Assembly (NCBI RefSeq): GCF_001514235.1
Contig: NZ_KQ948933.1
Coordinates: 293,003 to 357,002 of the forward strand
DNA from: Streptomyces caeruleatus
GTDB taxonomy: Bacteria; Actinomycetota; Actinomycetes; Streptomycetales; Streptomycetaceae
DNA: 64,000 bases
Direction of reading: 5' to 3'
Below, piece by piece: positions 1 through 8,718 of this stretch. Below the pieces are notes generated by a model, which saw only the letters and a list, made by a program, of their open reading frames with translations, did not search any database and was not told where the DNA came from. The position numbers and the translations under genes were made by a program. Numbering within the stretch: position 1 is the first letter of the stretch; the number at the start of each line of letters is the position of its first letter.

Positions 1-270
1 GGCGGGCGCTCCGAACCACTGAGCGCTCCGGAGCAGAACATGACCCCACAGCGGAGCCCTCGGGGCGGGCGAACAAGGGGCGCTGTTGACGAGCGGCGAA
101 CCAGGTGACAAGTAACCCCTGAGTAACTTTCGGAGCCGGATCTTCCTCGTCGGACTCGTCGTGGCCCTCGTCCTCGCGGGGATCGGGCCAGCGGCCGAAC
201 GGGCCGATCTGGCCAGGGCGTTCGGCTCCGAGTGCCCCGGGGCCCTTCGTACGGTGCGACACCGAGGGGA
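1..270. other. No intact gene; possible decayed membrane-protein start
   Basis: No convincing gene is seen here. In the plus frame around 137-187 a short hydrophobic stretch (RIFLVGLVVALVLAGIG) resembles a signal or membrane segment such as starts PDGLE/CbiN-type proteins. It has no plausible start upstream and the frame loses protein character soon afterwards. I read it as debris, not as a gene. Confidence 0.3.
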
Positions 271-495
271 TCACGCGTGCTCCCCTCGGTGTCGGGCATG
301 CGCGAGCAGCGCGGCCGCGACGTCGTTCGCCTGGTCCTCGGTCTGTTCAGCGACCGTGCCCACCGCGTCAGTGGTGCCGCTTCCGGGCCCGGTGAGGTCC
401 ACCCGGGTCGGCCGGCGCGGCGCGATGCTCTCCGGCCCGGCCGGTGCGCCGGTCTCCTCGGCTTCGGCGAGCGCGCGGTGGACGGAGGCGAGGAG

Positions 496-738
496 ACCGG
501 CGGCCCGGAGCCGGCCGGAGAGGATCATCAGCTCGGCGACGTCGCGGGCCAGACGCTTGAGCTCGTGGGCGGTGAGGATGACCTCCTGGTCGGGAGCGGC
601 GTCCTTGATGTCGTACGCCAGCTTCAGCGCCTTCTCCAGCTCCGGCCGGGTCTTGACCCGGGTGGAGATCTTCTCGGGGATGATTCGCTTGCAGACCGGT
701 CCCAGCGCGTCGAGCTGGCTCTGCAACTCCTGCTGCGC
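496..738 (-). pseudogene. Serine resolvase/recombinase fragment
   Basis: The minus frame encodes about 80 residues that match the middle of the N-terminal catalytic domain of serine resolvases, including 'IPEKISTRVKTRPEL' and 'ELKRLARDVAELM'. The N-terminal segment with the nucleophilic serine is missing. After 'LSGRLRAAG' the frame runs into unrelated sequence, so the rest of the catalytic domain and the DNA-binding part are also missing. Intact relatives are about 190 residues or longer. This is a remnant of a mobile element; other broken genes lie on either side. Confidence 0.75.
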
Positions 739-905
739 CCGGCTTCCACGGCCGCCCCGGGACGCGGTCCTCGGGCACCGGCACCTCATGTTTTCCCGCC
801 GGCAGGGCGTTCCCCAACAGGGACCAGAAGGACTGACCTGCGACATCCCCTGGGACCGACTTACGGGTGCCGGGCTGGCAGTTGCGGCGCTCGGCGGACG
901 GCGGG

Positions 906-1202
906 CGGCACGTCGACGTGGGGGTCTACGGTGACCACGCCTTCGTCAACCGCGGTTGCACCGCCGGCCTCGATGCCTCGGACCGCTGGCAGGAGGGCCG
1001 GACGCCCTTCGACCTGTCCGCCCGCACGGTCTGCCTGCGCGTCCTCGTCGACCGCACGTCCGTCGAGATGTTCGTCGACGACGGCCGGTACGCGCACTCG
1101 ACCGTGGTCTTCCCCGACCCGTCCGACACCGGGCTGGCCCTGTTCACCATCGACGGGCAGGCGGTGTTCCGGAACATGGTGATCCGGGAGTTCGCGGTCT
1201 GA
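906..1202 (+). pseudogene. GH32 (levanase/invertase-type) C-terminal fragment
   Basis: About 95 residues resemble the C-terminal beta-sandwich of glycoside hydrolase family 32. The best stretch is 'LRVLVDRTSVEMFVDDGR' followed by 'TVVFPDPSDTGLALF' and the end of the protein. The five-bladed propeller with the catalytic aspartate and glutamate is absent, so no enzyme can be made. The natural stop codon is preserved at 1200-1202. The upstream part was apparently lost in the rearrangements that also left the resolvase fragment at 496-738. Confidence 0.7.
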
Positions 1203-1460
1203 TCCGACGGGGGGGGTGGCCGGTGGGATGGCCGCGACGGACGAGGTCGGCGGCGCCCGGCGCGCCGGGGCTCTCGTCGAGGAACAAGCGCGAGGGCCGC
1301 ACCGGGCGCGCTCGGTTCCGCGTCGGCCGAGCTTCGGGGGCCACGAGGTGGGGCGGGTCCCGCGTGAGGCAGCGGCCGCTGGGGCGTGATACGGGGGCTT
1401 CGGCTCGGCGTGACAAAATGGGGGGCCGTTCGTCCGTCCTTTGATGCTGCGAGGTTCTCC

Positions 1461-2111
1461 GTGAGCAAGCCCGTGGGCCGCGAGCCGCTGCGCCGTAATG
1501 CGCGGTCCAACCGGGCGCGCATCCTGGCCACGGCCCGTGAGGAGCTGGGGCGCAACCCCGACATCACGCTGGAGGAGCTGGCGCGGGCCGCCGGGGTCGT
1601 CCGGCGTACCCTCTTCGGGCACTTCCCGGGGCGGGCGGCGCTGGTGGAGGCGCTCGCCGAGGAAGCCGCCGAGACCTTGCGGAACACGGTGGAGGCCGGG
1701 TCGGAGCCGGGGGAGTCGGCCGAGCGGGCGTTGGCGCGGTGCGTACTCCGGATGTGGCCCGTGGGCGACCGCTACCGCATGCTGCTGGCGCTCACCCGGC
1801 GGGACCTCGGCGCCGGGCGCCTCGCCGAGGTGCTCGAGCCGGCCCGGGAGGCCGCCACCGGGATCCTGGAGCGCGGGCAGCGGGACGGCGTCTTCCACTC
1901 CCATCTGCCGCCGGCCGTGCAGAGCGCCAGCCTGATGGCGTTGATCGTAGCTCTGGTGGAGTCCGTCAACACCGGCGCGCTGGAGGACGACGGGCACCGC
2001 ATCGCCACGGCCACCCTCATCGCGGCCGGCGTGCCGGAGGATCGGGCGAGCGCGGTGGTCGAGGAGGTCGCGTCGGCGATGGCTACGGCTCTTCCGGCCG
2101 GCGACGCCTGA
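1461..2111 (+). CDS. TetR/AcrR-family transcriptional regulator
   Basis: A 216-residue TetR-type repressor. The N-terminal helix-turn-helix is clear around residues 14-65 ('SNRARILATAREELGRNP' followed by 'ARAAGVVRRTLFGHFPGR'). The rest is the helical ligand-binding and dimerisation domain. I start at GTG 1461 rather than the longer open frame from 1386 because usual TetR N-termini begin 10-20 residues before the first helix. It resembles the TetR protein at 2763-3512: both contain 'VWPVGDRYR' or 'MWPVGDRYR' and an 'RRT..HFPGRAALVE'-like recognition region. The two may be paralogues. Its target is unknown because both neighbours are broken. Confidence 0.85.
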   Translation: MSKPVGREPLRRNARSNRARILATAREELGRNPDITLEELARAAGVVRRTLFGHFPGRAALVEALAEEAAETLRNTVEAGSEPGESAERALARCVLRMWPVGDRYRMLLALTRRDLGAGRLAEVLEPAREAATGILERGQRDGVFHSHLPPAVQSASLMALIVALVESVNTGALEDDGHRIATATLIAAGVPEDRASAVVEEVASAMATALPAGDA

Positions 2112-2729
2112 TTTCTCTCCGGCCGACCCGTTCGACGAGGTGTCCCGGGCGTCGTCGCGGCGGAAGGTGACCGACGTGCCGGAGAAGTGGGCGGTGAGGC
2201 CCTGCTCCCTGGTGGTGACCGAGCGCGGTCGGAGGCCGTCGGGGATGTTCCGCGGCGCGATCGGCTCGGCGAAGACCTGGCCGAGCAACGTCTCACCGGC
2301 CTCGGGCAGGGCGACGCGGCCCGCGACCTTGAAGTCCTTGAAGATGACGCGGTTGCCGGAGGCCGCCGCGACGGTCGTCGTCGCGGTGACCTCGAAGCCG
2401 AGGGTGGTCAGGACGAGGGCGCGGATCCGGTCGCAACCGTAGCCCCGGGTCAGTTCCAGGCCCAGGGCGTCGGACAGGTCCGCGTACGACAGGAAGACGG
2501 TCGCCTCCGCCGAGCGGGCCCGTGCCTCGCTGTCGTCGTCCGACTTCGTCAACCCGTCCATCCACAGGGCGAGTTCGCTCACCGGCAGCCGGCGGTCGGA
2601 GCCGTCGGCGGGTTCGTGCGCGTACGAGTACGAAAACTCGCACTCCTGGTCACAGTCGCGCTCGGGGCGGGGCGGTACATCGGCCCTCCTCCAAAGGGCG
2701 TCAGGGGACAGGGAGTTGGGGGCGGACAT
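2112..2729 (-). pseudogene. LmeA/DUF2993-like lipid-binding protein, 3' end lost
   Basis: From ATG 2729 the minus strand encodes 'MSAPNSLSPDALWRRADV' and then about 130 residues resembling the C-terminal half of DUF2993 (LmeA-type) proteins, with 'ATVFLSYADLSDALGLEL', 'SGNRVIFKDFKVAG' and 'GLTAHFSGTSVTFR'. The signal or membrane anchor and the first half of the domain are missing. At the other end the frame simply continues antisense through the TetR gene without a proper stop. I treat it as a fragment truncated at both ends; family assignment is by pattern recognition only. Confidence 0.55.
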
Positions 2730-2762
2730 GTGTGAGTGCGAGTGGGGTACGGGCACGGGGTT

Positions 2763-3512
2763 TCAGACGGGACTCGGGGGCGACCCGGACTTCCGTACCT
2801 GATCGACCTTCGCGGCGGCGGTGTCCGGGGCGACTCCGGCGGCGATGAGGGCGGCGGTGGCGGCGCCGGTGCCGTCGTCGGACCACGGGCCGCAGTCTGC
2901 GCAGTCGAGCAGGGCCAGCAGTTGGGCCTCGATGGCTCGGCCGAGCGGGTCGGGCGGGACGGCGGTCTGGAAGACGCCCTGTCGGCGGCCGTGGGCGAAG
3001 ACCCTCGCGGCCATGTCGCGGGCGGGGGTCAGCAGTTCGTCGACGCGTGCGCGTGCGAGGTCATGGCCGCGGGTCAGCCGGATGAGGGCGCGGTAGCGGT
3101 CGCCGACGGGCCACACCATGAGGACGAATCGCGCCAGGTCCGCGACGGCGTCGGGGGTCGGGGCCGGGGCACCCGCGACGGCGCGCCGGATCGCCTCCGC
3201 GGCCTCGGCGGCCAGGCCCTCGACGAGCGCGGCCCGGCCGGCGAAGTGGACGTACACGGTGCGCCGGGCCACACCGGCGGCACCGGCGATGTCCTCCAGG
3301 CTGCTGTCGGGGTCGCGGGTCAGTTCCCGCCGAGCCGCGTCGAGGATCCGGGCACGGGTGGCCCGCGCGTCCCGACGCTGCGCCGAAGTCGCGGTCGAAG
3401 TCGGCGAGGGGGGTGAAGTCGAAGTCGGAGCAGGAGGGGGCGGCGTCTCGTGGGGCCGGGCCGGAGACCGTCTCGGCCTCGTCGTCGGTGTTCGTGCTGT
3501 TCGGCTGGTCAC
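2763..3512 (-). CDS. TetR/AcrR-family repressor of the adjacent exporter
   Basis: A 249-residue TetR protein from GTG 3512. A proline- and threonine-rich, probably disordered leader of about 45 residues precedes the helix-turn-helix ('RATRARILDAARRELTRDP', 'VARRTVYVHFAGR'). The C-terminal helical domain contains 'VWPVGDRYRALIRLTRG'. A longer frame from 3602 would run across the divergent promoter, so the shorter start is preferred. It is transcribed away from the DHA2 exporter at 3647-5278. The intergenic region carries an inverted TTGCACAC/GTGTGCAC pair overlapping the exporter promoter, so repression of the exporter with induction by its substrate is the natural inference. Confidence 0.85.
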   Translation of the reverse strand: MTSRTARTPTTRPRRSPARPHETPPPPAPTSTSPPSPTSTATSAQRRDARATRARILDAARRELTRDPDSSLEDIAGAAGVARRTVYVHFAGRAALVEGLAAEAAEAIRRAVAGAPAPTPDAVADLARFVLMVWPVGDRYRALIRLTRGHDLARARVDELLTPARDMAARVFAHGRRQGVFQTAVPPDPLGRAIEAQLLALLDCADCGPWSDDGTGAATAALIAAGVAPDTAAAKVDQVRKSGSPPSPV

Positions 3513-3557
3513 GTCGGTACCTCGAGGGCGGGTGGAAGAAGGGAGCCATCGCGATAG

Positions 3558-3590
3558 TTGCACACCAACGGGCAATAAACTAGTGTGCAC
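3558..3590 (+). promoter_or_regulatory. Exporter promoter with overlapping inverted repeat
   Basis: TTGCAC at 3558-3563 and TAGTGT at 3581-3586 are separated by 17 bp, a good match to a vegetative -35/-10 promoter reading to the exporter start at 3647. TTGCACAC (3558-3565) and GTGTGCAC (3583-3590) form an inverted repeat exactly covering both boxes. In addition the block TGCACAccaacGGGCAATaA recurs as TGCACAtcgatGGGCAATtA at 3587-3605. A TetR dimer bound here would block the polymerase. Confidence 0.6.
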
Positions 3591-3646
3591 ATCGATGGGC
3601 AATTAAGTGCTTCCGCTCATCCACCCGTCCCTCTCAGGAGCTACTG

Positions 3647-5278
3647 ATGCCCTTCCTTGCAAACACCCCCGTGGAGAAAATGCCCGGGCCGTACGCGCGG
3701 CGCTGGTGGGCGCTGCTCGTGCTGTGTCTGAGCCTGCTGATCACGGTGATGGCGAACACGTCGCTGATCGTCGCCGCCCCCGCCATGACCACCGACCTGG
3801 GCCTGAGCAGCAGTGATCTGCAGTGGGTCGTCGACTCCTACACCGTTCCGTACGCGGCGCTGATGCTGGTGCTGGGCGCGATCGGCGACAAGTACAGCCG
3901 GCGCGGCGCGCTGGTGCTGGGCCTGCTGGTCTTCGCCGCCGGTTCGGTGATGGGGAGCATGGTCGACGAGACCTCGCTGGTCATCGTGGCCCGCGCGATC
4001 ATGGGTATCGGTGCCGCGGTCGTGATGCCGGCCACGCTGTCCCTGGTGGTCGCGACCTTCCCCCGCAGCGAGCGGACCAAGGCCATCACCGCCTGGGCCG
4101 CGACCTCCGGCCTTGCGGTGGCCGTCGGCCCGCTGGTCTCCGGCTGGCTCCTTGAGGACCACGCCTGGGGCTCGACCTTCCTGATCAACGTGCCGATCGC
4201 CCTGCTCGGCGTGGTCGGCGCGCTCGCCCTGGTACCGCCGTCCAAGGCGCAGGGCATGGGCCGGATCGACTACGTCGGTGGTCTGCTGTCGATCGTCACC
4301 GTCGGCTCCCTGATCTACGCCGCCATCGAGGGCCCGCACTCCGGCTGGAGCACCGGCCCCGTCACCGCCGCCGTGGTCGCCGGCGTCGGTCTGGCCGCCT
4401 TCATCGCCTGGGAGCTGCGCCACCCGCACCCGATGCTGAACGTCCGCAAGTTCGCGCTGCGGCCCTTCAGCGGCTCGATGCTCGCGGTGCTGTTCTTCTT
4501 CTTCGGCATGTTCGCCGTGATCTACTACGTGACGCAGTTCCTGCAGTTCGTCCTCGGCTACGGCTCCCTGGACACGGGCGTACGGCTGCTGCCGCTGGCC
4601 GGTGCGGTCTTCCTCGGGTCCGCGCTGACCGGGATGCTCACCCCGAAGCTGGGCGTGAAGCCGATGGTGGTGACCGGCTTGGCCATCGGCACGGCGGGCA
4701 TCTTCCTGCTCACCCAGATCGACAAGGGCTCGACATACGGGGACTTCGTTGCGCCGATGATGATGCTGGGCCTCGCGCTCGGACTGGCCATCTCCCCGGC
4801 GACCGACACGATCATGGGCTCCTTCCCCGAGTCCGAGCTGGGCGTCGGCGGCGGGGTCAACGACACCGCGCTGGAGCTGGGCGGTGCGCTGGGCATCGCG
4901 GTGCTGGGCTCGCTGCTGGGCACGGCCTACCGCGACGAGCTGACCGACCTGGTGGGCAACCGGCTCCCGGCGGAGGCGATGGAGACCGCCAAGGACTCCG
5001 TCGGCGCCGGCCTGGCCGTCGCGGAGCGGGTCGCGCAGGATCCCGCTGCCGGGCCCCAGCAGGCCCAGGCCGCCGTGGACGCCGTCCACCAGGCCTTCGC
5101 CCACGGAGTCGCCCAGACCAGCCTCATCGGCGGGATCATCATGGCCGCCGGAACACTGATCGTCCTCGCCATCCTGCCGGGCCGGCGCGGGTTCGCGAAG
5201 CAGAGCGCCGAGCCGGGGGCCGGGACGACGGCGAGCGAGGCGGCGACGGTGCGGGAGCACACCGGGGCCACCCGCTAG
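3647..5278 (+). CDS. DHA2-family MFS drug:H+ exporter (14 TM)
   Basis: A 543-residue major facilitator of the DHA2 (EmrB/QacA) group, with about 14 hydrophobic segments. The loop 2-3 motif 'GAIGDKYSRRGALVLG' (motif A) and 'MGIGAAVVMPATLSLV' followed by 'GPLVSGWLL' (motif C region) are present. An AGGAG ribosome site lies about 6 nt before ATG 3647. The family exports hydrophobic compounds by proton antiport across the cytoplasmic membrane. The divergent TetR gene and the palindromic promoter indicate inducible expression. The substrate cannot be told from sequence. Confidence 0.9.
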   Translation: MPFLANTPVEKMPGPYARRWWALLVLCLSLLITVMANTSLIVAAPAMTTDLGLSSSDLQWVVDSYTVPYAALMLVLGAIGDKYSRRGALVLGLLVFAAGSVMGSMVDETSLVIVARAIMGIGAAVVMPATLSLVVATFPRSERTKAITAWAATSGLAVAVGPLVSGWLLEDHAWGSTFLINVPIALLGVVGALALVPPSKAQGMGRIDYVGGLLSIVTVGSLIYAAIEGPHSGWSTGPVTAAVVAGVGLAAFIAWELRHPHPMLNVRKFALRPFSGSMLAVLFFFFGMFAVIYYVTQFLQFVLGYGSLDTGVRLLPLAGAVFLGSALTGMLTPKLGVKPMVVTGLAIGTAGIFLLTQIDKGSTYGDFVAPMMMLGLALGLAISPATDTIMGSFPESELGVGGGVNDTALELGGALGIAVLGSLLGTAYRDELTDLVGNRLPAEAMETAKDSVGAGLAVAERVAQDPAAGPQQAQAAVDAVHQAFAHGVAQTSLIGGIIMAAGTLIVLAILPGRRGFAKQSAEPGAGTTASEAATVREHTGATR

Positions 5279-5311
5279 ATCGCTGGCGGGGCTCCACTGG
5301 ATCGCCGGGCG

Positions 5312-5366
5312 GCGCGTCCGCCGAGTCGCCGGGGGCGCGTCCGCCGAGTCGCCGGGGGCGCGTCCG
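5312..5366. repeat. 23-bp tandem repeat downstream of exporter
   Basis: A 23-bp unit beginning GCGCGTCCGCCGAGTCGCC occurs at 5312-5334 and 5335-5357, with a partial third copy to 5366. The flanks carry looser variants (ATCGCCGGGCGGCGCG, ATCGACGGGCGACGTG). No reading frame here looks like protein. Confidence 0.7.
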
Positions 5367-5509
5367 TAGGATCGACGGGCGACGTGTCCGCTGGGCACCG
5401 CCTCCGCCGGATCGCCCGCCAGGCGCGTCGGGCAGGAGCCCGGCGGCGCGAGACGCGCAGGGCGCGGGCGTGGTCCACGGTCCACGGCCAGCGGGTCTCC
5501 TGCCGGAAC

Positions 5510-5583
5510 ACCTCACCGTCCTCGGCCTCCGGGCCGCCCCGGGGCTCTCCTCCGGGCGGCCCGGAGGCCGAGGGCCGTGAGGT
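5510..5583. terminator. Large inverted repeat, probable terminator
   Basis: Two 30-nt arms (5510-5539 and 5554-5583) are complementary with three mismatches. The inner 19 bp, CTCGGCCTCCGGGCCGCCC, pair perfectly around a 14-nt loop. There is no T-run, which is common for Streptomyces terminators. It lies between the exporter (plus) and decayed minus-strand sequence and could stop transcription from either side. The remaining bases of 5279-5858 hold no recognisable gene. Confidence 0.65.
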
Positions 5584-5871
5584 GACAGCGGCGGTCGCCG
5601 CAGACGCCGCCCTGCGACGACAGGCAACCGCCGTTCTCCTCCGCTACGCCGCACTCCGCTATGCCGCACCCGCCGCTGCTCGCACCCACGCGGCGGCGTC
5701 GTGCCACCGCCCTCTGATGCTCGTGCCCTGCGGCCCTGCGCCCCCGCCCCCTGAGCCTCGCGCCCCCACGGCACCGCTCGAGCCGACAGCCCTCTGCCGC
5801 CGTCACCCTCAGCTGCTCGCACCCCCGCGGCGGAGCCACGTACGTCACGCCCGCCCCCTCAAGGCGCAGGC

Positions 5872-6430
5872 GTGAGCCCCAGGTTCTCGGCCGACCGGCG
5901 GAGGCCTCGACCACGGCCGCGGTTCGGGGTTGTGGGCCGGACGGGGAAGCGGGCCATACGGCCGCGATGCGGCGGTGGCCCGCCACCGGGACCGCGGGGC
6001 AGGGCCACGGTTTCGGGCGGGGCACCGGTGAGGGCGAGGGTGGGGACCACGGCCGTGCCGAGGCCCGCTCGGACCAGGGACAGTGCGGTGGGAAGCTCCC
6101 GAGCGGTGTGGGCGCGGCTCGGGGTGTAGGCGTGCTGCGCGGAGATGCGCGCGAGGGCACGGCCGCACGCCGTGCCGGGCGGGGGACCCCGGGGGCGGTC
6201 GGCGAGGTCCCTGACCGAGCGGGGCGACGGTGACCAGTCGGCAGGGGTGACCACGCGGTACTCGTCGTCGGCGACCGGCGCGGACGCCAGGTCGCTACTG
6301 CTCGTGCGGATCGGGATCGTCGCCGTCGTACTCGACGACCAGGCGGAGGCCCGCCGTAAACGCGCCGAGCTGACCGGCCGTTCGACGGGCCGACGACGAT
6401 CGCCGCGTTCTCCGCGGGCATCTGCTCGTC
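5872..6430 (-). pseudogene. LysR-type regulator remnant, frameshifted
   Basis: The effector-binding half of a LysR-type regulator can be read on the minus strand across shifting frames. 'YRVVTPADW', 'PPGTACGRALARISAQH' and 'LPTALSLVRAGLGTAVVPTL' are in one frame. 'VVEYDGDDPDP' upstream and 'HRRIAAVWPASPS' downstream are in others. The N-terminal helix-turn-helix is missing: the gene ends near the IS5 fragment that begins at about 6453. Several frameshifts make it non-functional. The insertion sequence probably caused the truncation. Confidence 0.65.
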
Positions 6431-6452
6431 CCGGCCCTCGCCGCCCTCGCCC

Positions 6453-6705
6453 GCCTACACCGGAAAGCTCGTCGACTGGGCGAAACAGCACCTCAACCTG
6501 ACCGTCAAGCCGGTCAGCCGCCCCAAGGACGCCTCTGGCTTCGTCGTGCTGCCCCGCCGCTGGGTCGTCGAGGTCGCTCGCGTGGATGATGGACGCGCGC
6601 CGCCATGCCCGGGACTACGAACGGCTCATCCAATACTGAGACCCTGATCGTCTGGGCCGTCATCACCCTCATGACCAGGCGTCTCGCACGGAAGGGGGCC
6701 ACCCC
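6453..6705 (+). pseudogene. IS5-family transposase C-terminal fragment
   Basis: The plus strand encodes 'AYTGKLVDWAKQHLNLTVK', 'PVSRPKDASGFVVLPRRW', then after a frameshift 'HARDYERLIQ' and 'VWAVITLMTRRLARKG', the typical end of Streptomyces IS5-group transposases. Only about 80 of roughly 270 residues remain, and the region with the first two catalytic aspartates is gone. No terminal inverted repeat was identified. It abuts the truncated LysR gene. Confidence 0.7.
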
Positions 6706-6805
6706 CAGCCGGCCAAGGAAACCCACATCGGCCACGAGCGCCTGGCAGGTGTGGTCACCGTTCCCCGGCCAAGCGGATCCCCGCAGCCCGTGCTCCATCT
6801 GCTCT

Positions 6806-7603
6806 CTAGGCGGAGGCGGCGGCCACGAAGAACGGAATGGCGATGAGGAAGCGGTCGGCCTCGGCGCGTCGGTGCTGTTCGGCGAGCCACTCATCGGCCT
6901 GGTCACGGCCGACGGCACCGCTCATGCAGGCCGACTCGGCGAGCCCGGTGAGCAGCGACAGCATCGCGGGATCGGTGAACACGCTGGTGTGCACCTCGAC
7001 GGTGACGTCGTTGAAGCCGCCGTCCAGGAGCAGGTTGCGGTACTGGCGGGCGGCGCGGGGCGTGCCCAGGAGGTCGGCGCGGGCGTGCACGATCGTGCGG
7101 GTGAGCGCCGCGTCATCAGAGTCGACCATGATGGCGTCCCAGTCCTGCCCGACCAGGACGATCCTGCCGCCCGGGCAGAGGACGCGCCGCGCTTCCGCCA
7201 CCGCGCGCCACGGCTCCTGAAGTGCGTGGAAGACCTTGTCGGCACGGTAGCCGCGCACACTTCCGTCGGCAAACGGCAGCTCCTCCGCCCCCGCCTCCCG
7301 GAACTCGGCCGCCGGCCACCGTTTCCGGGCCTCGGCCAGCATCCACGGATCGGGATCCACGCCCACCGCGTTAACGCCCCGCTCGGCCAGCTCGGCGACG
7401 GCCCGCCCGGCACCGCAGCCGATGTCCACAACAGACGAGTCCGGGACAAGAGACAGCAGCTCGTAGGAGCGGGCCCGCAGCCGCCTGGCGCTCGGCATCT
7501 GGTCCATCGCGTCGAGGAGGGCCAGCATGGCCTCGGTGCCGCGGTGCTTTTCCACGAAAGGAGTCGTCACAGCCATGGCCTCCTGCCTTTCCTTGTCAGT
7601 CAT
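6806..7603 (-). CDS. Class I SAM-dependent methyltransferase
   Basis: A 265-residue methyltransferase of the UbiE/methyltransf_11 type. Motif I is 'VVDIGCGAGRAVAEL' (about residues 58-72). An acidic end of strand beta-2 ('GVDPDPWMLAEARKRWP') would bind the SAM ribose. 'AEELPFADGSVRGYRAD' and 'VLCPGGRIVLVGQDWD' are the later core motifs. The substrate is not evident: relatives methylate small natural-product or quinone-like molecules. The start at 7603 gives a normal N-terminus. It is followed in the same direction by nothing intact; a hydrolase fragment lies upstream. It is an apparently intact gene in a decayed neighbourhood. Confidence 0.85.
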   Translation of the reverse strand: MTDKERQEAMAVTTPFVEKHRGTEAMLALLDAMDQMPSARRLRARSYELLSLVPDSSVVDIGCGAGRAVAELAERGVNAVGVDPDPWMLAEARKRWPAAEFREAGAEELPFADGSVRGYRADKVFHALQEPWRAVAEARRVLCPGGRIVLVGQDWDAIMVDSDDAALTRTIVHARADLLGTPRAARQYRNLLLDGGFNDVTVEVHTSVFTDPAMLSLLTGLAESACMSGAVGRDQADEWLAEQHRRAEADRFLIAIPFFVAAASA

Positions 7604-7644
7604 GGTTCGGTCAACCCTTCGAGTTCTGGGTGGTTGGCGGGGGG

Positions 7645-7840
7645 TCAGTCGTTCAGGAAGCCCAGGATGTGGTTGGCGACCGGTGCCCTGTGCCGGGTAT
7701 GACGATGCGTTCGAAGCCGTTCGTGAACAGGTCGTCCATGCCGTCGCCGTCCATGCCGTCGCTCGCCTCCACGGAAAAGCAGTTGTCGTCGGCCCCGTGG
7801 AGGTAGAGCGACGGGACGGTGATAGCGCCGGGCGTGCACG
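7645..7840 (-). pseudogene. Alpha/beta hydrolase C-terminal fragment
   Basis: The minus strand encodes 'ITVPSLYLHGADDNCFSVE' and 'NGFERIVIPGTGH', then in a shifted frame 'VANHILGFLND'. These are the strand with the catalytic acid, the catalytic histidine region and the end of an epoxide-hydrolase-like alpha/beta hydrolase. The nucleophile elbow half is missing. The fragment is joined directly to the left copy of a 92-bp promoter-bearing repeat (7825-7916), whose other copy sits at 9371-9463, so it marks a rearrangement breakpoint. Confidence 0.65.
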
Positions 7841-7916
7841 CAGCCTGTCCGGTGAGTTCAGGACATTGTGTACTGAACAGTCAGAAACCTAGGCGGTTCT
7901 GTACTGAGCTGTCAAG
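7825..7916. repeat. Left arm of 92-bp inverted repeat
   Basis: This segment is the inverted copy of 9371-9463, with about a dozen differences and one 1-bp indel by eye. Both contain a promoter-like TTGACA-18-TAGGTT read outward from the enclosed 1.45 kb, so this arm's promoter points leftward into the hydrolase fragment. It also contains CAGTACAGAACCGCCTAGG, with the GAACC/GGTTC dyad. Confidence 0.8.
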
Positions 7917-8718
7917 TACGTCGGACGGTGGTGCCGGCGACCACGGCGACCAAGGCGGGCGCGTTCACCGGGCCGGGGCCGGTCTTTCCCGTGCTCTGCG
8001 CCGAGACCCCTCACGAACGGGCGGGGAAGCCCCTTGCCGTCAGCTCGGACGGACCATGTGGGCCTGCGCGGTCGTGCAGGCCATCGCCTTGGTCTCGGCG
8101 TCGGACACGGGTGTGATGTCCAGCGGCAGGTCGGGGGGCCTCGCAGACCTGTGGCCGGCGCGGCTCGAACTGGAACCCCTGGGCGGCGACGAGCGGCCGG
8201 GTGCGCGGTGGTGGCCGTAGGCCTGGGCGATCCCACGCGTCAGCAGGGTGGTCGCCTGCGCCGGTTGCGGTCCCGGCGGTACGGGGGCGTTTGCCGCGTG
8301 GGTGAGCGGGACGTCAGGCTGACGCTCGCGCGGGATGGCGACGGTCGGGCCGGTCGCCGACTCGTCGACGCCCGGCGGGAGTCCGTACGGGTGCCCGCAT
8401 CCGCGGGGACGGCACCTGGCTCTACGAGGGCAGCGAGGCGGAGCGGTGGCACGAATTCGTGCCACCGCGGTCCGAGTTGGCGCAGCGGCGGCCGAAGTGC
8501 CACCGGGCCGGCGGCGTAGCGTTCGGCGACTGACGTGCAGTTCAAGCCCGGCGACACCGCGCCTGCGGTGGAGCAACCCGACTGGAGGCGGGCGCAATTC
8601 TTCGCCGGCCGCCCGGACGACCGCCCGGCGGCGCGTAAACCTACAGGCCGCGCCTGCGCGGCGTCGAAGTGGGCCGACCGCATCAGACGCCGGTGCGGCG
8701 AGGCCGGCTGTGCCCTTG
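7917..8718. other. Degenerate segment inside the inverted repeat
   Basis: About 800 bp without an intact gene. Short stretches look like pieces of protein on either strand, for example 'GTWLYEGSEAERWHEFVPP' on plus near 8400-8470, but none has a family I recognise or a start/stop consistent with a gene. A perfect 26-bp palindrome lies at 8443-8468. Confidence 0.5.
8443..8468. promoter_or_regulatory. Perfect 26-bp palindrome
   Basis: The half-site GCGGTGGCACGAA is followed immediately by its exact reverse complement, giving a 26-bp palindrome without spacer centred on AATT. It could be an operator for a dimeric regulator or a cruciform-forming site; function unknown. It is not followed by a T-run. 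Confidence 0.6.

Noticed and set aside
861..2130. Long minus-strand open frame continuing the DUF2993-like fragment
   Set aside because: It is antisense to the TetR gene and the GH32 remnant; high GC keeps such frames open. The residues have no family pattern.
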